Assembly (NCBI RefSeq): GCF_024129435.1 | Contig: NZ_JAMXXN010000002.1 | Span: 62,001 to 126,000 of the forward strand | Length of the DNA: 64,000 bases | DNA from: Acinetobacter lwoffii | Lineage (GTDB): Bacteria > Pseudomonadota > Gammaproteobacteria > Pseudomonadales > Moraxellaceae | Direction of reading: 5' to 3' | Part shown: piece by piece, positions 1 to 8,510 of the stretch | Layout: the number at the start of each line of letters is the position of its first letter | Position numbering within the stretch: position 1 is the stretch's first letter | The notes under the pieces: generated by a model | Database searches by the model: none | Seen by the model: the letters and a program-made list of their open reading frames with translations, nothing else | What the model was told of the DNA's origin: nothing | Program-made: the position numbers and the translations under genes

Positions 1-29
1 ATTTTTATGCTGTGTGGATGCTTCAGAAT

Positions 30-413
30 TTACTCAGTTTCTTGTGCTAAAAAATCACGATGTACATGGCTTAAATCTACCAGCTCATAGTCTGCCAATT
101 CAAAAATTTGCCAAATTGCAATCGCATCTTCTTTTAAATCGACTGCCTGGGTCGCACGATTCGACAATTGCCATTGCAAATCAGAAATCCATAAATAGTA
201 TTGTCCAGTCGCCGCATTAAAGGCCTGAACTTTTCCATCGGCATTAATCCCTTGAATGATGGCGCCTTCAGGTAAGGTCGCTTCAAGATTGGGTAAGCTA
301 ATTTCCACAAAATGCTTGATTTGTCGCAGACCATAACCCGCAAACATTTCTTTTTGAGCTTCACTTAACTGTGCATATTTTTGCTCAATATCTGCAATTA
401 CCAGTGTGTCCAT
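30..413 (-). CDS. Hypothetical protein, 127 aa
   Basis: I do not recognise a characterised family. The protein is soluble and acidic with no signal peptide or membrane segment. A longer frame begins at 425, but its first codons are themselves a strong Shine-Dalgarno (GGAGGTGAC) placed directly before the internal ATG at 413, so translation most likely starts there. It lies downstream of xerC on the same strand, about 230 bp away, with no obvious terminator between. Function unknown; confident that it is a real gene because of the ribosome-binding site. Confidence 0.75.
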   Translation of the reverse strand: MDTLVIADIEQKYAQLSEAQKEMFAGYGLRQIKHFVEISLPNLEATLPEGAIIQGINADGKVQAFNAATGQYYLWISDLQWQLSNRATQAVDLKEDAIAIWQIFELADYELVDLSHVHRDFLAQETE

Positions 414-644
414 GTCACCTCCCATCGGTCAAATACTGAGACACTGCTCAGCAATATTTCATTTTAAATATTAAATACTAGTTATTGTTATACCTGAAAT
501 GGCGCATTTAACGAATAAGACAATAGTGAAATGCTTACCCGAACGCCAATGTTCAGTTCAATTCCATTTTAAGGTTTATATATGAAAGTTTTGTGCCAAA
601 AATACAATTTTCATGATTTTTATTCTTTAAAACTGGGCACATGA

Positions 645-1580
645 TCAATCTTCTTTATGCTGCGCACGCGGATGGGCCTGATCATAAATCTGGGCCAGAT
701 GGTCAAAATCGACATGAGTATAAATTTGCGTAGTGGTTAAATTACTGTGTCCCAGCATTTCCTGCACCGCGCGTAAGTCCCGGCTATTCGACAACATATG
801 ACTCGCAAAACAATGTCTTAATAAATGTGGATGTAAATCTACATTCACGCCTGCGCGCTGCGCCTGAAACTTGACCCGATTTTCAATTTGTCGTGCACCG
901 AGCGGATTGCCTTTCTGGGTAATAAATACATTCGCCTCCGGCACAAAATCACCATTCCATAAGGGATAAACTTGCAACCAAGCCATCACGCTGTCTTTGG
1001 CCTTGGAACCGAAAGGCACTATCCGGGTTTTATTGCCTTTACCAGTAATGCGTAATAACTGCCGGTTGAAATCAATATCTTTAATTCTCAGGCTTTGCAG
1101 TTCTGCCAGACGCAGCCCACTGGAATAAAGCAATTCTAACATCGCTTTGTCCCGGAGCCACATTTGCTGTTGTATTTCATTTTCAGGCGCAGGCTGATCA
1201 ATAATTTGGTTGACGGTTTCAATATCCACCATGCCCGGCAAAGGACGCGATTGACGTTTTAACTGAAAATCATCCGCCGGATTAAAAGCCATATGCTGAG
1301 CCTGCTCGGCCCATTTCATAAACTGACGAATAGCCGAAAGCATACGTTGCAGGCTGCTAGGACTGAGCTGATGCTGTTCCACTTTTTCAGCCAGAAACTG
1401 GCGTAAATCGGTGGCTTCTACATCGTTTAAATTGAGCTGCTCACGCTGGCAAAACTCTAAAAAATCTGAGACATCACGTTCATAGGCTTGCAAGGTATGT
1501 TTGGACTGGTTTTGAATTTCACGTTCTTTCAGCCACATGTTAAGCAAGAGTTGAGGTGGGACAATCACTGCTTGCTCCAT
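645..1580 (-). CDS. xerC: Site-specific tyrosine recombinase XerC
   Basis: XerC acts with XerD at dif to resolve chromosome dimers at cell division. The 311-aa length is usual for the family. The N-terminal SAM-like DNA-binding domain spans roughly residues 10-95 and the catalytic domain 115-300. All catalytic residues are visible: Arg157 (SSGLRLAEL), Lys181 (GKGNK), His252 and Arg255 (HLLRH), His278 (GHSN) and nucleophile Tyr287 (IYTHV). Its ATG directly abuts the stop codon of the upstream hydrolase, so the two are probably translationally coupled. The lptM-dapF-xerC neighbourhood is conserved in Gammaproteobacteria, which argues for the housekeeping XerC rather than a phage integrase. Confidence 0.96.
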   Translation of the reverse strand: MEQAVIVPPQLLLNMWLKEREIQNQSKHTLQAYERDVSDFLEFCQREQLNLNDVEATDLRQFLAEKVEQHQLSPSSLQRMLSAIRQFMKWAEQAQHMAFNPADDFQLKRQSRPLPGMVDIETVNQIIDQPAPENEIQQQMWLRDKAMLELLYSSGLRLAELQSLRIKDIDFNRQLLRITGKGNKTRIVPFGSKAKDSVMAWLQVYPLWNGDFVPEANVFITQKGNPLGARQIENRVKFQAQRAGVNVDLHPHLLRHCFASHMLSNSRDLRAVQEMLGHSNLTTTQIYTHVDFDHLAQIYDQAHPRAQHKED

Positions 1581-2186
1581 TTAGAGTTGCTCCAAATAAT
1601 CTTGAATCAGCATTGCAACCTGATTTGCATGAGTATTGGCAAAGAAATGATCTCCACCTTGGATAATATGCAATTTTGCATTTTTAAAAATTCCTGCCAA
1701 GTATTGTCCAAGCTGAACAGTGCTTAAAGGATCATGATCTCCCCAGATCAGTAAGATCGGAACGTCAAGACTTTCAAGCTGAATGCGGCTAAATTCAGTT
1801 TGGTCTTGTACAAACCAGTCCGGTGCTGTTTTAAAATGTTCACGATAATCTGTTCGCCAGTCTGCACAATGAAATGATTGCAAATTCAGGCCACCAGATG
1901 TCGCCAACAATACCAGTCCTTTGACTTTCTGTGGATGCTTAAGTGCCAACCCAACGGCCAAGACACCGCCCATAGACTGGGCAATCAGAATGGAATCATT
2001 CTCAATTTTTTCTTTCACGAATTCTTGCAGATCATACAGGTTTTGAATGACCAAATTTGGTGCTACGCCATCAAAGCCCGGATAGGCAATGACTTGCTGA
2101 TCTTGATATTCGGTTAATGCTGCTCTTAATGGCTGCCAAAAGTGCTGGCTTCCTGAAGCACCCGGCAGGAACACAAGCTTATTCAT
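1581..2186 (-). CDS. Alpha/beta hydrolase
   Basis: Small (201-aa) alpha/beta-hydrolase-fold protein of the AB-hydrolase type. It shows an N-terminal oxyanion region (FLPGASGS), a nucleophile elbow AQSMGG with the catalytic Ser, an acid in WGDHDPL and a C-terminal His in GGDHFF, so the Ser-Asp-His triad is complete. The substrate cannot be told from sequence. The frame extends to a TTG at 2195, but the ATG at 2186 gives the natural MNKLVFLPG start. The gene directly abuts xerC. In Pseudomonas and enterics a DUF484 gene usually sits between dapF and xerC; here the hydrolase occupies that place. Confidence 0.88.
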   Translation of the reverse strand: MNKLVFLPGASGSQHFWQPLRAALTEYQDQQVIAYPGFDGVAPNLVIQNLYDLQEFVKEKIENDSILIAQSMGGVLAVGLALKHPQKVKGLVLLATSGGLNLQSFHCADWRTDYREHFKTAPDWFVQDQTEFSRIQLESLDVPILLIWGDHDPLSTVQLGQYLAGIFKNAKLHIIQGGDHFFANTHANQVAMLIQDYLEQL

Positions 2187-2223
2187 CTCATTCAAATTCT
2201 ACGGTTTTTCCCATCCTAGCATA

Positions 2224-2256
2224 AAAAAAGCACCATCGATCAGACAGTGCTTTTTT
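2224..2256. terminator. Bidirectional terminator after dapF
   Basis: Ten-bp stem AAAAAAGCAC / GTGCTTTTTT at 2224-2233 and 2247-2256. It lies just past the dapF stop and only about 40 bp before the hydrolase start, so the hydrolase-xerC pair depends on read-through or on a promoter squeezed against this hairpin. Confidence 0.85.
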
Positions 2257-2273
2257 CTCAAGCGGAACCAAGC

Positions 2274-3119
2274 TTAACCCTGGAAATAACGTAAATCCAG
2301 ACGTCCTTCATATACGGTCGCCGTTGGTCCAGTCATCCAGACCACATCACCTTCTTTCCACTCAATTTGCAACTTTCCGCCAGCCAGCTCAACTTCAACT
2401 TTACTCGAAAGCAGACCACGGCGCATACCTGAAATTGCGGCAGCACAGGCACCTGTACCACAAGCCAAGGTCTCGCCGACCCCACGTTCATAGACACGTA
2501 AACGGGCATGCTTTTCATCAATGATCTGCATAAAGCCAGCATTGACCCGTGCCGGAAAGCGCGCATGCGATTCAACTTGTGGGCCAATCCGTGCGACATC
2601 GGCAGCAATCACATCCGGTACAATCGTCACCGCATGTGGATTACCCATATTCACCACATCAATCGTCAGCTTTTCACCGCCAGCGAGATCAATGTCATAC
2701 AGGCTTTCTGGTGCATCGGCCAGGAATGGAATTTCCTGAGGCAGGAATTTTGGATAGCCCATATTGACCCGTACCCAACCATTCGCACCCAATTCAGGCT
2801 CTACAATGCCAGATTTGGTTTGCACCTTGATTTTGGTTTTGGTAGTCAGCTGACGATCATGCACAAACTTAGCAAAACAGCGCACGCCATTGCCACATTG
2901 TTCCACTTCTGAACCATCGGCATTAAAAATCCGATATTTAAAGTCTGCACTCGGGATATCAGGTGGCTCAACCACCAAGAGCTGATCAAAACCAATGCCG
3001 AAGTTACGGTTAGCCAAACGCTGAATGGTCAAAGTGTCTAAATAAGCACGCTGGCTGATCAGATCAACCACCATAAAGTCATTGCCCAGACCATGCATCT
3101 TGGTAAATTCTAATAACAT
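2274..3119 (-). CDS. dapF: Diaminopimelate epimerase
   Basis: Cofactor-independent racemase converting LL-DAP to meso-DAP, the peptidoglycan cross-linking residue and precursor of lysine. At 281 aa it has the usual length. The two catalytic cysteines sit in their family motifs: Cys75 in QCGNG and Cys220 in ACGTGAC, one in each of the two pseudo-symmetric halves. The start is 12 bp downstream of lysA on the same strand, consistent with one lptM-lysA-dapF transcript that supplies both meso-DAP and lysine. Confidence 0.98.
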   Translation of the reverse strand: MLLEFTKMHGLGNDFMVVDLISQRAYLDTLTIQRLANRNFGIGFDQLLVVEPPDIPSADFKYRIFNADGSEVEQCGNGVRCFAKFVHDRQLTTKTKIKVQTKSGIVEPELGANGWVRVNMGYPKFLPQEIPFLADAPESLYDIDLAGGEKLTIDVVNMGNPHAVTIVPDVIAADVARIGPQVESHARFPARVNAGFMQIIDEKHARLRVYERGVGETLACGTGACAAAISGMRRGLLSSKVEVELAGGKLQIEWKEGDVVWMTGPTATVYEGRLDLRYFQG

Positions 3120-3131
3120 CCTGATTTATCC

Positions 3132-4376
3132 TTAAGGCAATAAACGCTCACGTTCCCAAAGTGATTCAATCGTCTCACGTTCACGAATCAAATGTGCCTG
3201 ATCAGCATCGACCATTACCTCAGCAGCACGTCCACGGCTGTTGTAATTTGAACTCATCACAAAACCATACGCACCTGCACCGAGTACTGCCAGCACATCA
3301 TTTTCCTTGATCGCAAGCTCACGCTCTTTACCCAGAAAATCACCAGTTTCACAAATTGCGCCCACGACATCCCATTCTTTCGTTTCGACATCGGTACGAG
3401 GTGTAACAGATTGAATGTCCATCCATGCTTCATATAAAGCAGGACGAATCAGGTCATTCATCGCAGCATCAATAATCGCGAAATTACGGTGATTCGTTGG
3501 TTTTAATAGATCCACTTTAGTCAGCAGCACACCTGCATTGGCAGAGATACTACGTCCCGGTTCCATATACACTTTCAAGCCCAATTTTTCTAAAGCTGGA
3601 CGTAGCGCATTGGCATATTCTTCAACCGACGGCGGGGTTTCATCTTTATACGTCACACCCAGACCACCGCCGATATCGATGTGTTTGAGGTGAATGCCCA
3701 GCTCTTTTAACTGGTCGATCATCACAATGACACGATCCAGTGCATCCACAAATGGCTGGGTTTCAGTCAGCTGTGAACCGATATGGCAGTCAATCCCGAC
3801 CACATCCAGATTTGGCAATGACGCTGCATATTGATAAGTTTCAAACACGCTATCCGATGGAATACCGAATTTATTTTCTTTTAAGCCGGTTGAAATATAA
3901 GGATGGGTTTTGGCATCGACATCCGGATTCACACGCAAGGAAATCGGCGCTTTGACATTCAATTCAGCCGCAACTTTCTGGATACGATCCAGCTCGGCAT
4001 ACGATTCGACGTTAAAGCAGGCAATCCCGACTTCCAACGCTTTTTTGATATCCGCTTCAGATTTACCCAAGCCCGAAAATACGATTTTCGATGCATCACC
4101 ACCGGCTTTCAGCACACGCGCCAATTCACCACCGGTCACAATATCAAAACCGGCACCCTGTTTGGCCAACACATTCAATACCGCAAGATTAGAGTTGGAC
4201 TTTACCGCAAAACAGATTTGATGGTCGATAAAATCAAAAGCACGATCCATATCTAAAAAATGCTTTTCCAAAGTAGCTTTAGAATAAACATAGAGTGGTG
4301 TGCCAAATTGCTCCGCGAGCTGTTGTAATGAACATTGCTCAGCGTGCAATACCCCATTAATGCGGGTGAAACTCAT
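3132..4376 (-). CDS. lysA: Diaminopimelate decarboxylase
   Basis: PLP-dependent decarboxylase making L-lysine from meso-DAP, the last step of the pathway. The protein is 414 aa with the alanine-racemase-like TIM barrel then beta domain. Key residues: Lys59 in FAVKSN binds PLP, HIGSQ (His198), the phosphate loop GGGLG (237-240), EPGR (272-275) and the catalytic Cys342 in CETGDF. It lies between lptM (24 bp upstream) and dapF (12 bp downstream) in an apparent operon. Confidence 0.98.
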   Translation of the reverse strand: MSFTRINGVLHAEQCSLQQLAEQFGTPLYVYSKATLEKHFLDMDRAFDFIDHQICFAVKSNSNLAVLNVLAKQGAGFDIVTGGELARVLKAGGDASKIVFSGLGKSEADIKKALEVGIACFNVESYAELDRIQKVAAELNVKAPISLRVNPDVDAKTHPYISTGLKENKFGIPSDSVFETYQYAASLPNLDVVGIDCHIGSQLTETQPFVDALDRVIVMIDQLKELGIHLKHIDIGGGLGVTYKDETPPSVEEYANALRPALEKLGLKVYMEPGRSISANAGVLLTKVDLLKPTNHRNFAIIDAAMNDLIRPALYEAWMDIQSVTPRTDVETKEWDVVGAICETGDFLGKERELAIKENDVLAVLGAGAYGFVMSSNYNSRGRAAEVMVDADQAHLIRERETIESLWERERLLP

Positions 4377-4400
4377 GAAGGTATCCTTTCTGTGAAAGCG

Positions 4401-4634
4401 TTATGGTGTGGTTTTAACGTCTGAATCGGTAGGTGCAGCAAACTGTTGTTGCACGGGTGCCTCGCGTTCTTCATCGGACGCTTTAGGCTCAGTTTCAGTA
4501 TTTTTGTATAACAGATACTTGGCACGCTTGTCGTAATTCGGATCATTTGGCAAGTGCAAAGCACCTGACTGTCCACAACCTGCAAGAACAAGACCTGTCG
4601 CTAAGATACTGATGTAGCAAATGACTTGGCGCAT
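4401..4634 (-). CDS. lptM: LptM-like small outer-membrane lipoprotein
   Basis: Small lipoprotein (77 aa) of the LptM (YifL) family, which in E. coli helps LptD mature in the LPS-export translocon. A lipoprotein signal peptide ends in lipobox LAGC with Cys20 as the lipidated residue, followed by the family signature GQSGALHLPND. The rest is charged and low in structure. A longer frame runs to 4679, but the ATG at 4634 has the Shine-Dalgarno (AGGTGG, 4 nt spacing) and begins the signal peptide. Its place ahead of lysA-dapF matches the conserved yifL-dapF neighbourhood. Confidence 0.87.
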   Translation of the reverse strand: MRQVICYISILATGLVLAGCGQSGALHLPNDPNYDKRAKYLLYKNTETEPKASDEEREAPVQQQFAAPTDSDVKTTP

Positions 4635-4721
4635 CTGACCACCTAATGTAATAGTTTCGATGAAGTATAACGCGATCATTCGGCATGACCCAAGCGTTAA
4701 ACGCTAGAGAGTATCTTTAGA

Positions 4722-4755
4722 CAAAAAAAAACGCCAGCAGATCGCTGACGTTTTT
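4722..4755 (-). terminator. Terminator of cycA
   Basis: Hairpin with arms around ACGCCAGC and GCTGACGT (one mismatch). On the minus strand a run of nine T follows. It lies just past the cycA stop. Confidence 0.8.
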
Positions 4756-4766
4756 ATTGATAAGGT

Positions 4767-6170
4767 TTATTTATGTTTCTGTTTATAGAAACCAAAATAG
4801 CCAATGATTAGCAGGATAAACCAGATCGGACTGATCATCAGTGCCTGGCGAGTATCCTCTTCCAGCGCTAAGACCACGATCATGCTCAGGAAGAAGATAA
4901 TCACGATCCAACAGGTCACTAAACCACCTGGTAATTTAAAGGTCGATTTGGCATGCAGCTCTGGTCGTGTTTTGTAATACACGATATAGCTCCAGATAAT
5001 GATGATCCAGACACAGATAAACAGAATCGTGGATAAAGTCGTTGCCAAGGTAAAGGCCCGAACGGTATCCGGAACAAAATACTGAAGTGCTGCACCCAGC
5101 AACAAACACACGGCAGAAAAATACAGGGCATTTGCAGGCACTGCGCGACGGTTCAAGCGACCAAAGGCAACCGGTGCCTGCTCTTCACGCGACAGGCCAA
5201 ACAGCATACGGCTGGTCGAGAATACGCCACTGTTCATCGATGACATCACCGAGGACAATACCACCAGGTTCATGATAATCGCAGCCGCTGCAATGCCAGC
5301 CTGACTGAACAGGTTTACAAAGGGCGAAACATTCGGGTCAATCTGGTTCCATGGAGTTACTGACATCACAATGAGCAGTGCCAATACATAGAAAATAATG
5401 ATACGGATCGGAATAGAGTTCACCGCTTTTGGCAGGTTCTTTTCCGGATCTTTGGTTTCAGCCGCGGTAGTCCCCACCAGTTCCACCCCCACAAAGGCAA
5501 AGATCGCAATCTGGAAACCGGCCAGGAAGCCCATGGCACCCGTTGGGAACAAACCGCCATGCTCCCAGATATGACTAAAGGATGCGACCGTACCAACATC
5601 ATTGGTAAAGCCAGTAAACACCATCCACAGACCAACAGCAATCAGCACCACAATGGCGATAATTTTGACCAGGGCAAACCAGAATTCCATTTCACCAAAC
5701 AGTTTTACCGTGACCAGATTCAGCCCCATGATAAACACAATCGCGGCAACACTGATCATGACGCCTTCTTCAGGGCTAAAGGGCAAGCCATTATTGAAGA
5801 ATTGCAGATAGTAAATAATGGCTGACAGATCTGCGATCCCGATGGTGATCCAGCACAGCCAGTAGGTCCAGCCGACAAAGTATCCGGCCCAAGGCCCGAT
5901 CAGATCCGTGGCAAAATCAATAAATGATTTATATTGTAAATTGGAGAGCAACAACTCACCCAATGCACGCATCACCAGAAAGACCATAAAACCGATGATC
6001 ATATAGATCACCAGAATCGAAGGACCTGCGAGACTGATGGTTTTACCCGAACCCATAAACAGGCCGGTTCCGATGGCGCCCCCAATGGCAATTAACTGTA
6101 GGTGCCGATTGGACAAACTCCGCTTTAATTCACCGTGCTCTGCCGACGAATTGTTATATTTTTCTGACAT
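4767..6170 (-). CDS. cycA: CycA-type D-serine/D-alanine/glycine permease
   Basis: Amino-acid:proton symporter of the APC superfamily, 467 aa with about 12 membrane segments. It tracks E. coli CycA closely across its length: the substrate-binding GGAIGTGLFMGSGK segment in TM1 (about residues 30-43), the VELVGTTAAETKDPEK stretch after TM6, and the SGVFSTSRMLFGL and EDTRQAL motifs near the C-terminus. It probably imports glycine, D-alanine and D-serine; exact specificity is inference. It is a single-gene unit with its own terminator, divergent from the alanine symporter at 6490. Confidence 0.88.
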   Translation of the reverse strand: MSEKYNNSSAEHGELKRSLSNRHLQLIAIGGAIGTGLFMGSGKTISLAGPSILVIYMIIGFMVFLVMRALGELLLSNLQYKSFIDFATDLIGPWAGYFVGWTYWLCWITIGIADLSAIIYYLQFFNNGLPFSPEEGVMISVAAIVFIMGLNLVTVKLFGEMEFWFALVKIIAIVVLIAVGLWMVFTGFTNDVGTVASFSHIWEHGGLFPTGAMGFLAGFQIAIFAFVGVELVGTTAAETKDPEKNLPKAVNSIPIRIIIFYVLALLIVMSVTPWNQIDPNVSPFVNLFSQAGIAAAAIIMNLVVLSSVMSSMNSGVFSTSRMLFGLSREEQAPVAFGRLNRRAVPANALYFSAVCLLLGAALQYFVPDTVRAFTLATTLSTILFICVWIIIIWSYIVYYKTRPELHAKSTFKLPGGLVTCWIVIIFFLSMIVVLALEEDTRQALMISPIWFILLIIGYFGFYKQKHK

Positions 6171-6223
6171 TATTAATTACAACTTTGAGTTTTACTCGCG
6201 ACAAATTAACGTAAAAAATGCTG

Positions 6224-6255
6224 AATACAAAAATAAAATTTGCATCATTTGTATT
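6224..6255. promoter_or_regulatory. Inverted repeat upstream of cycA
   Basis: Perfect 8-bp arms AATACAAA (6224-6231) and TTTGTATT (6248-6255) with a 16-bp spacer, 54-85 bp before the cycA start. This could be a regulator site for the permease; in an AT-rich region it could also be chance. Confidence 0.3.
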
Positions 6256-6400
6256 TCCTGATTAATTGAAGAAGTTAATTTATTTTTCTTATATCGCTCT
6301 ACGGTTACACTTCTGCTTTATTTTTGACCTGCGATATTCCAGTAATTTCTTGTCAAATTTTTAAAACTGTGTAAAAAATAGAACACTATTCAGTCAATTT

Positions 6401-6421
6401 ATGCATTCAGGATGAATGTAT
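6401..6421. promoter_or_regulatory. Palindrome next to the sigma-54 promoter
   Basis: Arms ATGCATTCA / TGAATGTAT (8 of 9 pairs) around GGA. The site ends two bases before the -24 element of the symporter promoter, so a protein bound here would touch RNA polymerase. Confidence 0.4.
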
Positions 6422-6422
6422 C

Positions 6423-6438
6423 TGGCATAGCAATTGCT
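6423..6438 (+). promoter_or_regulatory. Sigma-54 (RpoN) promoter of the alanine symporter
   Basis: TGGCATAGCAATTGCT fits the -24/-12 consensus TGGCAYR-N4-TTGCW at every defined position, with exactly 10 bp between the GG and GC dinucleotides. Predicted transcription start is near 6449, about 40 nt before the ATG. No clear activator tandem sites were recognised in the remaining upstream sequence. Confidence 0.75.
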
Positions 6439-6489
6439 TTTTAATCAATACCTCGAACTACACAGACATGGATCAATAAGAAGAATTTT

Positions 6490-7836
6490 ATGCAAAATTT
6501 ACAAAGTTTAATGGAAACTTTAAGCGGCTGGGTGTGGGGCCCTTATATGCTGGTACTGATTGTTGGTACCGGGATCTTCCTCACCTTCCGTTTATTGTTC
6601 TGGCAGTTCCGCATGTTGCCCCTAGCCTTCAAACAGGTCTTTGGCAAGCATCCTGACCACTCAGGGGACATTTCCCAATTCGCTTCACTCATGACCGCAC
6701 TCTCTGCCACGATTGGTACCGGTAACATTGCCGGCGTAGCCACTGCCTGTGTCCTCGGTGGTCCGGGCGCCGTGTTCTGGATGTGGATGACTGCCTTGTT
6801 TGGTATGGCGACCAAATATGGCGAAGGTGTTCTGGCAGTCAAATACCGAGTGAAAAATGAGAAAGGTGAAATGTCCGGTGGTCCGATGTACTACATCGAA
6901 CGTGGTCTGAAATGGAAATGGCTGGCACTGATTTTCGCTTTGTTCGGGACACTAGCTTCTTTTGGGATCGGCAGTTCAGTACAGTCGAATACTGTAGCAC
7001 TGGCGGTTGAAAACAGCTTGGGCATCGAAACCTGGATGACAGGCATTATTATTACTGCCTTTTCAGCACTGGTGATTTTGGGCGGGATCAAATCGATTTC
7101 CAAAGCTTCTTCTGTGATCGTGCCGATTATGGCAGTGGGTTATGTTGCTGGCGGTTTGATTATTATTTTAAATAATCTGGAACTGGTCGTGCCGGCACTA
7201 AAAATGATCTTCACCTATGCCTTTACCGGCGAAGCTGCAGTGGGCGGTGCGATTGGTGCAGCGATTCGTTATGGTGTAGCACGTGGTGTATTCTCTAACG
7301 AAGCCGGTATGGGTTCTGCGCCGATTGCTGCCGCAGCGGCAAAAACCGATCATCCAGCCCGTCAAGGTCTGGTGTCTATGACCGGTACCTTCATTGATAC
7401 GATTATTGTCTGTTCAATTACCGGTATTGTTCTGGTGATGGGTTATATCATGGCCGGTAATTCATTCGGAGATCAAACCGGTGCCGTATTGACCATCGGT
7501 GTGTTCGACAAGCTGCTGCCGGGTGTCGGTGGTTGGGTGGTCACTTTCGGTATTATTTTCTTCGCCTATTCCACCATTTTAGGCTGGAGCTACTACGGTG
7601 AAAAATGTGCCACCTATTTACTCGGTGAAAAATTCGTACTGCCTTACCGTATCATTTACATTGCTACAGTTTTCATTGGCTGTGTGGCCACACTGGATCT
7701 GGTCTGGCTATTTGCCGACACCTTTAACGGCCTGATGGCGGTTCCAAACCTGATTGGCTTATTACTCCTGTCTGGTGTTATTGCCAAAGAGTCGAAAGAC
7801 TTCATTGCAAGACGTAAATCTGGTGAACTTTATTAA
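6490..7836 (+). CDS. AGCS-family sodium:alanine symporter
   Basis: Sodium-coupled alanine/glycine (possibly glutamine) importer of the AGCS (DAACS/AlsT) family, 448 aa and about 11 membrane segments. The family signature SLMTALSATIGTGNIAGVA sits at residues 66-84, followed by GGPGAVFWMW and, further on, VFSNEAGMGSAPIA, which lines the substrate site. It is transcribed alone from a sigma-54-type promoter and ends in a strong terminator, so nitrogen-status control is likely. Exact substrate cannot be read from sequence. Confidence 0.92.
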   Translation: MQNLQSLMETLSGWVWGPYMLVLIVGTGIFLTFRLLFWQFRMLPLAFKQVFGKHPDHSGDISQFASLMTALSATIGTGNIAGVATACVLGGPGAVFWMWMTALFGMATKYGEGVLAVKYRVKNEKGEMSGGPMYYIERGLKWKWLALIFALFGTLASFGIGSSVQSNTVALAVENSLGIETWMTGIIITAFSALVILGGIKSISKASSVIVPIMAVGYVAGGLIIILNNLELVVPALKMIFTYAFTGEAAVGGAIGAAIRYGVARGVFSNEAGMGSAPIAAAAAKTDHPARQGLVSMTGTFIDTIIVCSITGIVLVMGYIMAGNSFGDQTGAVLTIGVFDKLLPGVGGWVVTFGIIFFAYSTILGWSYYGEKCATYLLGEKFVLPYRIIYIATVFIGCVATLDLVWLFADTFNGLMAVPNLIGLLLLSGVIAKESKDFIARRKSGELY

Positions 7837-7869
7837 TTGATAAGTTATTTAACTACTCAACTCAAATAG

Positions 7870-7898
7870 TAAAAAGCCACGTTAATCGTGGCTTTTTA
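7870..7898. terminator. Terminator after the symporter
   Basis: Perfect stem AAAAAGCCACG / CGTGGCTTTTT with a short TTAAT-type loop and T run. It can serve both this gene and the minus-strand gene at 7932. Confidence 0.9.
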
Positions 7899-7931
7899 TG
7901 CTTCATCTTTTCTATTCTTCATCGTAAAAAT

Positions 7932-8336
7932 TTAGCAACGTAAACCACTAAAAGCGAGCTTGTCCCACTCAGATTCAAGTTCCAGTGCCAGTCCTAAAGA
8001 TAAAACAAAAAACTGAATGCCTTCAATTTTCATATTGCCCTGTTCATCTTCCAGATACTCACTCAGTTTTTGATAGGTTTTATGATGCAAATCAAAAGGT
8101 ACATCCAGATAAAGACCACCTAGGTAGATTTCACTATGGACGGTTTGATCCACACCTAAACACGGCATATAGACAATGCCCTGTTGCTCTAGCCAGCCGA
8201 TCAACATTTGGCGAACCGAGTTTGCGTCCCGATCTGGATGTACATAATGATCAAAATGCACAAACAGCACATCACGGTTTTTTTCGCGTGCGATCGCATC
8301 AATATGTTTCAACAATTGTGACAAGATCTGTTCCAT
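7932..8336 (-). CDS. Hypothetical protein, 134 aa
   Basis: Soluble protein with no signal peptide or membrane helix; no family recognised. It has an N-terminal helical stretch, then a segment rich in His/Asp (FVHFDHYVHPDRD) and a hydrophobic C-terminal helix ending in a free Cys. It is convergent with the symporter and divergent from radA. Open over 134 codons with no better alternative on the other strand, so probably real; function unknown. Confidence 0.7.
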   Translation of the reverse strand: MEQILSQLLKHIDAIAREKNRDVLFVHFDHYVHPDRDANSVRQMLIGWLEQQGIVYMPCLGVDQTVHSEIYLGGLYLDVPFDLHHKTYQKLSEYLEDEQGNMKIEGIQFFVLSLGLALELESEWDKLAFSGLRC

Positions 8337-8403
8337 TCCAGCATAACAAGATGGGCATTATAGACGGCGTTGACGCATAGCATTCAAATCAGCATAAATA
8401 AAA

Positions 8404-8420
8404 ACGACAAGCCTTGTCGT
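8404..8420. promoter_or_regulatory. 17-bp palindrome in the radA upstream region
   Basis: Perfect 7-bp arms ACGACAA / TTGTCGT around GCC, in the divergent gap between the 7932 gene and radA. No T run follows toward radA, so it looks more like an operator than a terminator of a plus-strand transcript. Confidence 0.35.
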
Positions 8421-8510
8421 AAAAACCATGATTTTTCAGGTGAAAGGCTTGGTTTTCTATAGCATTCACCGCTATGCTGTCACTCAATTTCAATCGCTAC
8501 ATCTTCAAAT

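Noticed and set aside
645..1580. Tyrosine recombinase as a prophage or integron integrase
   Set aside because: Sequence, length and the lptM-lysA-dapF neighbourhood fit housekeeping XerC; no phage genes or att repeats are nearby.
2333..2912. Open frames antisense to dapF
   Set aside because: They are shadows of a well-conserved gene, have no ribosome-binding sites and match nothing.
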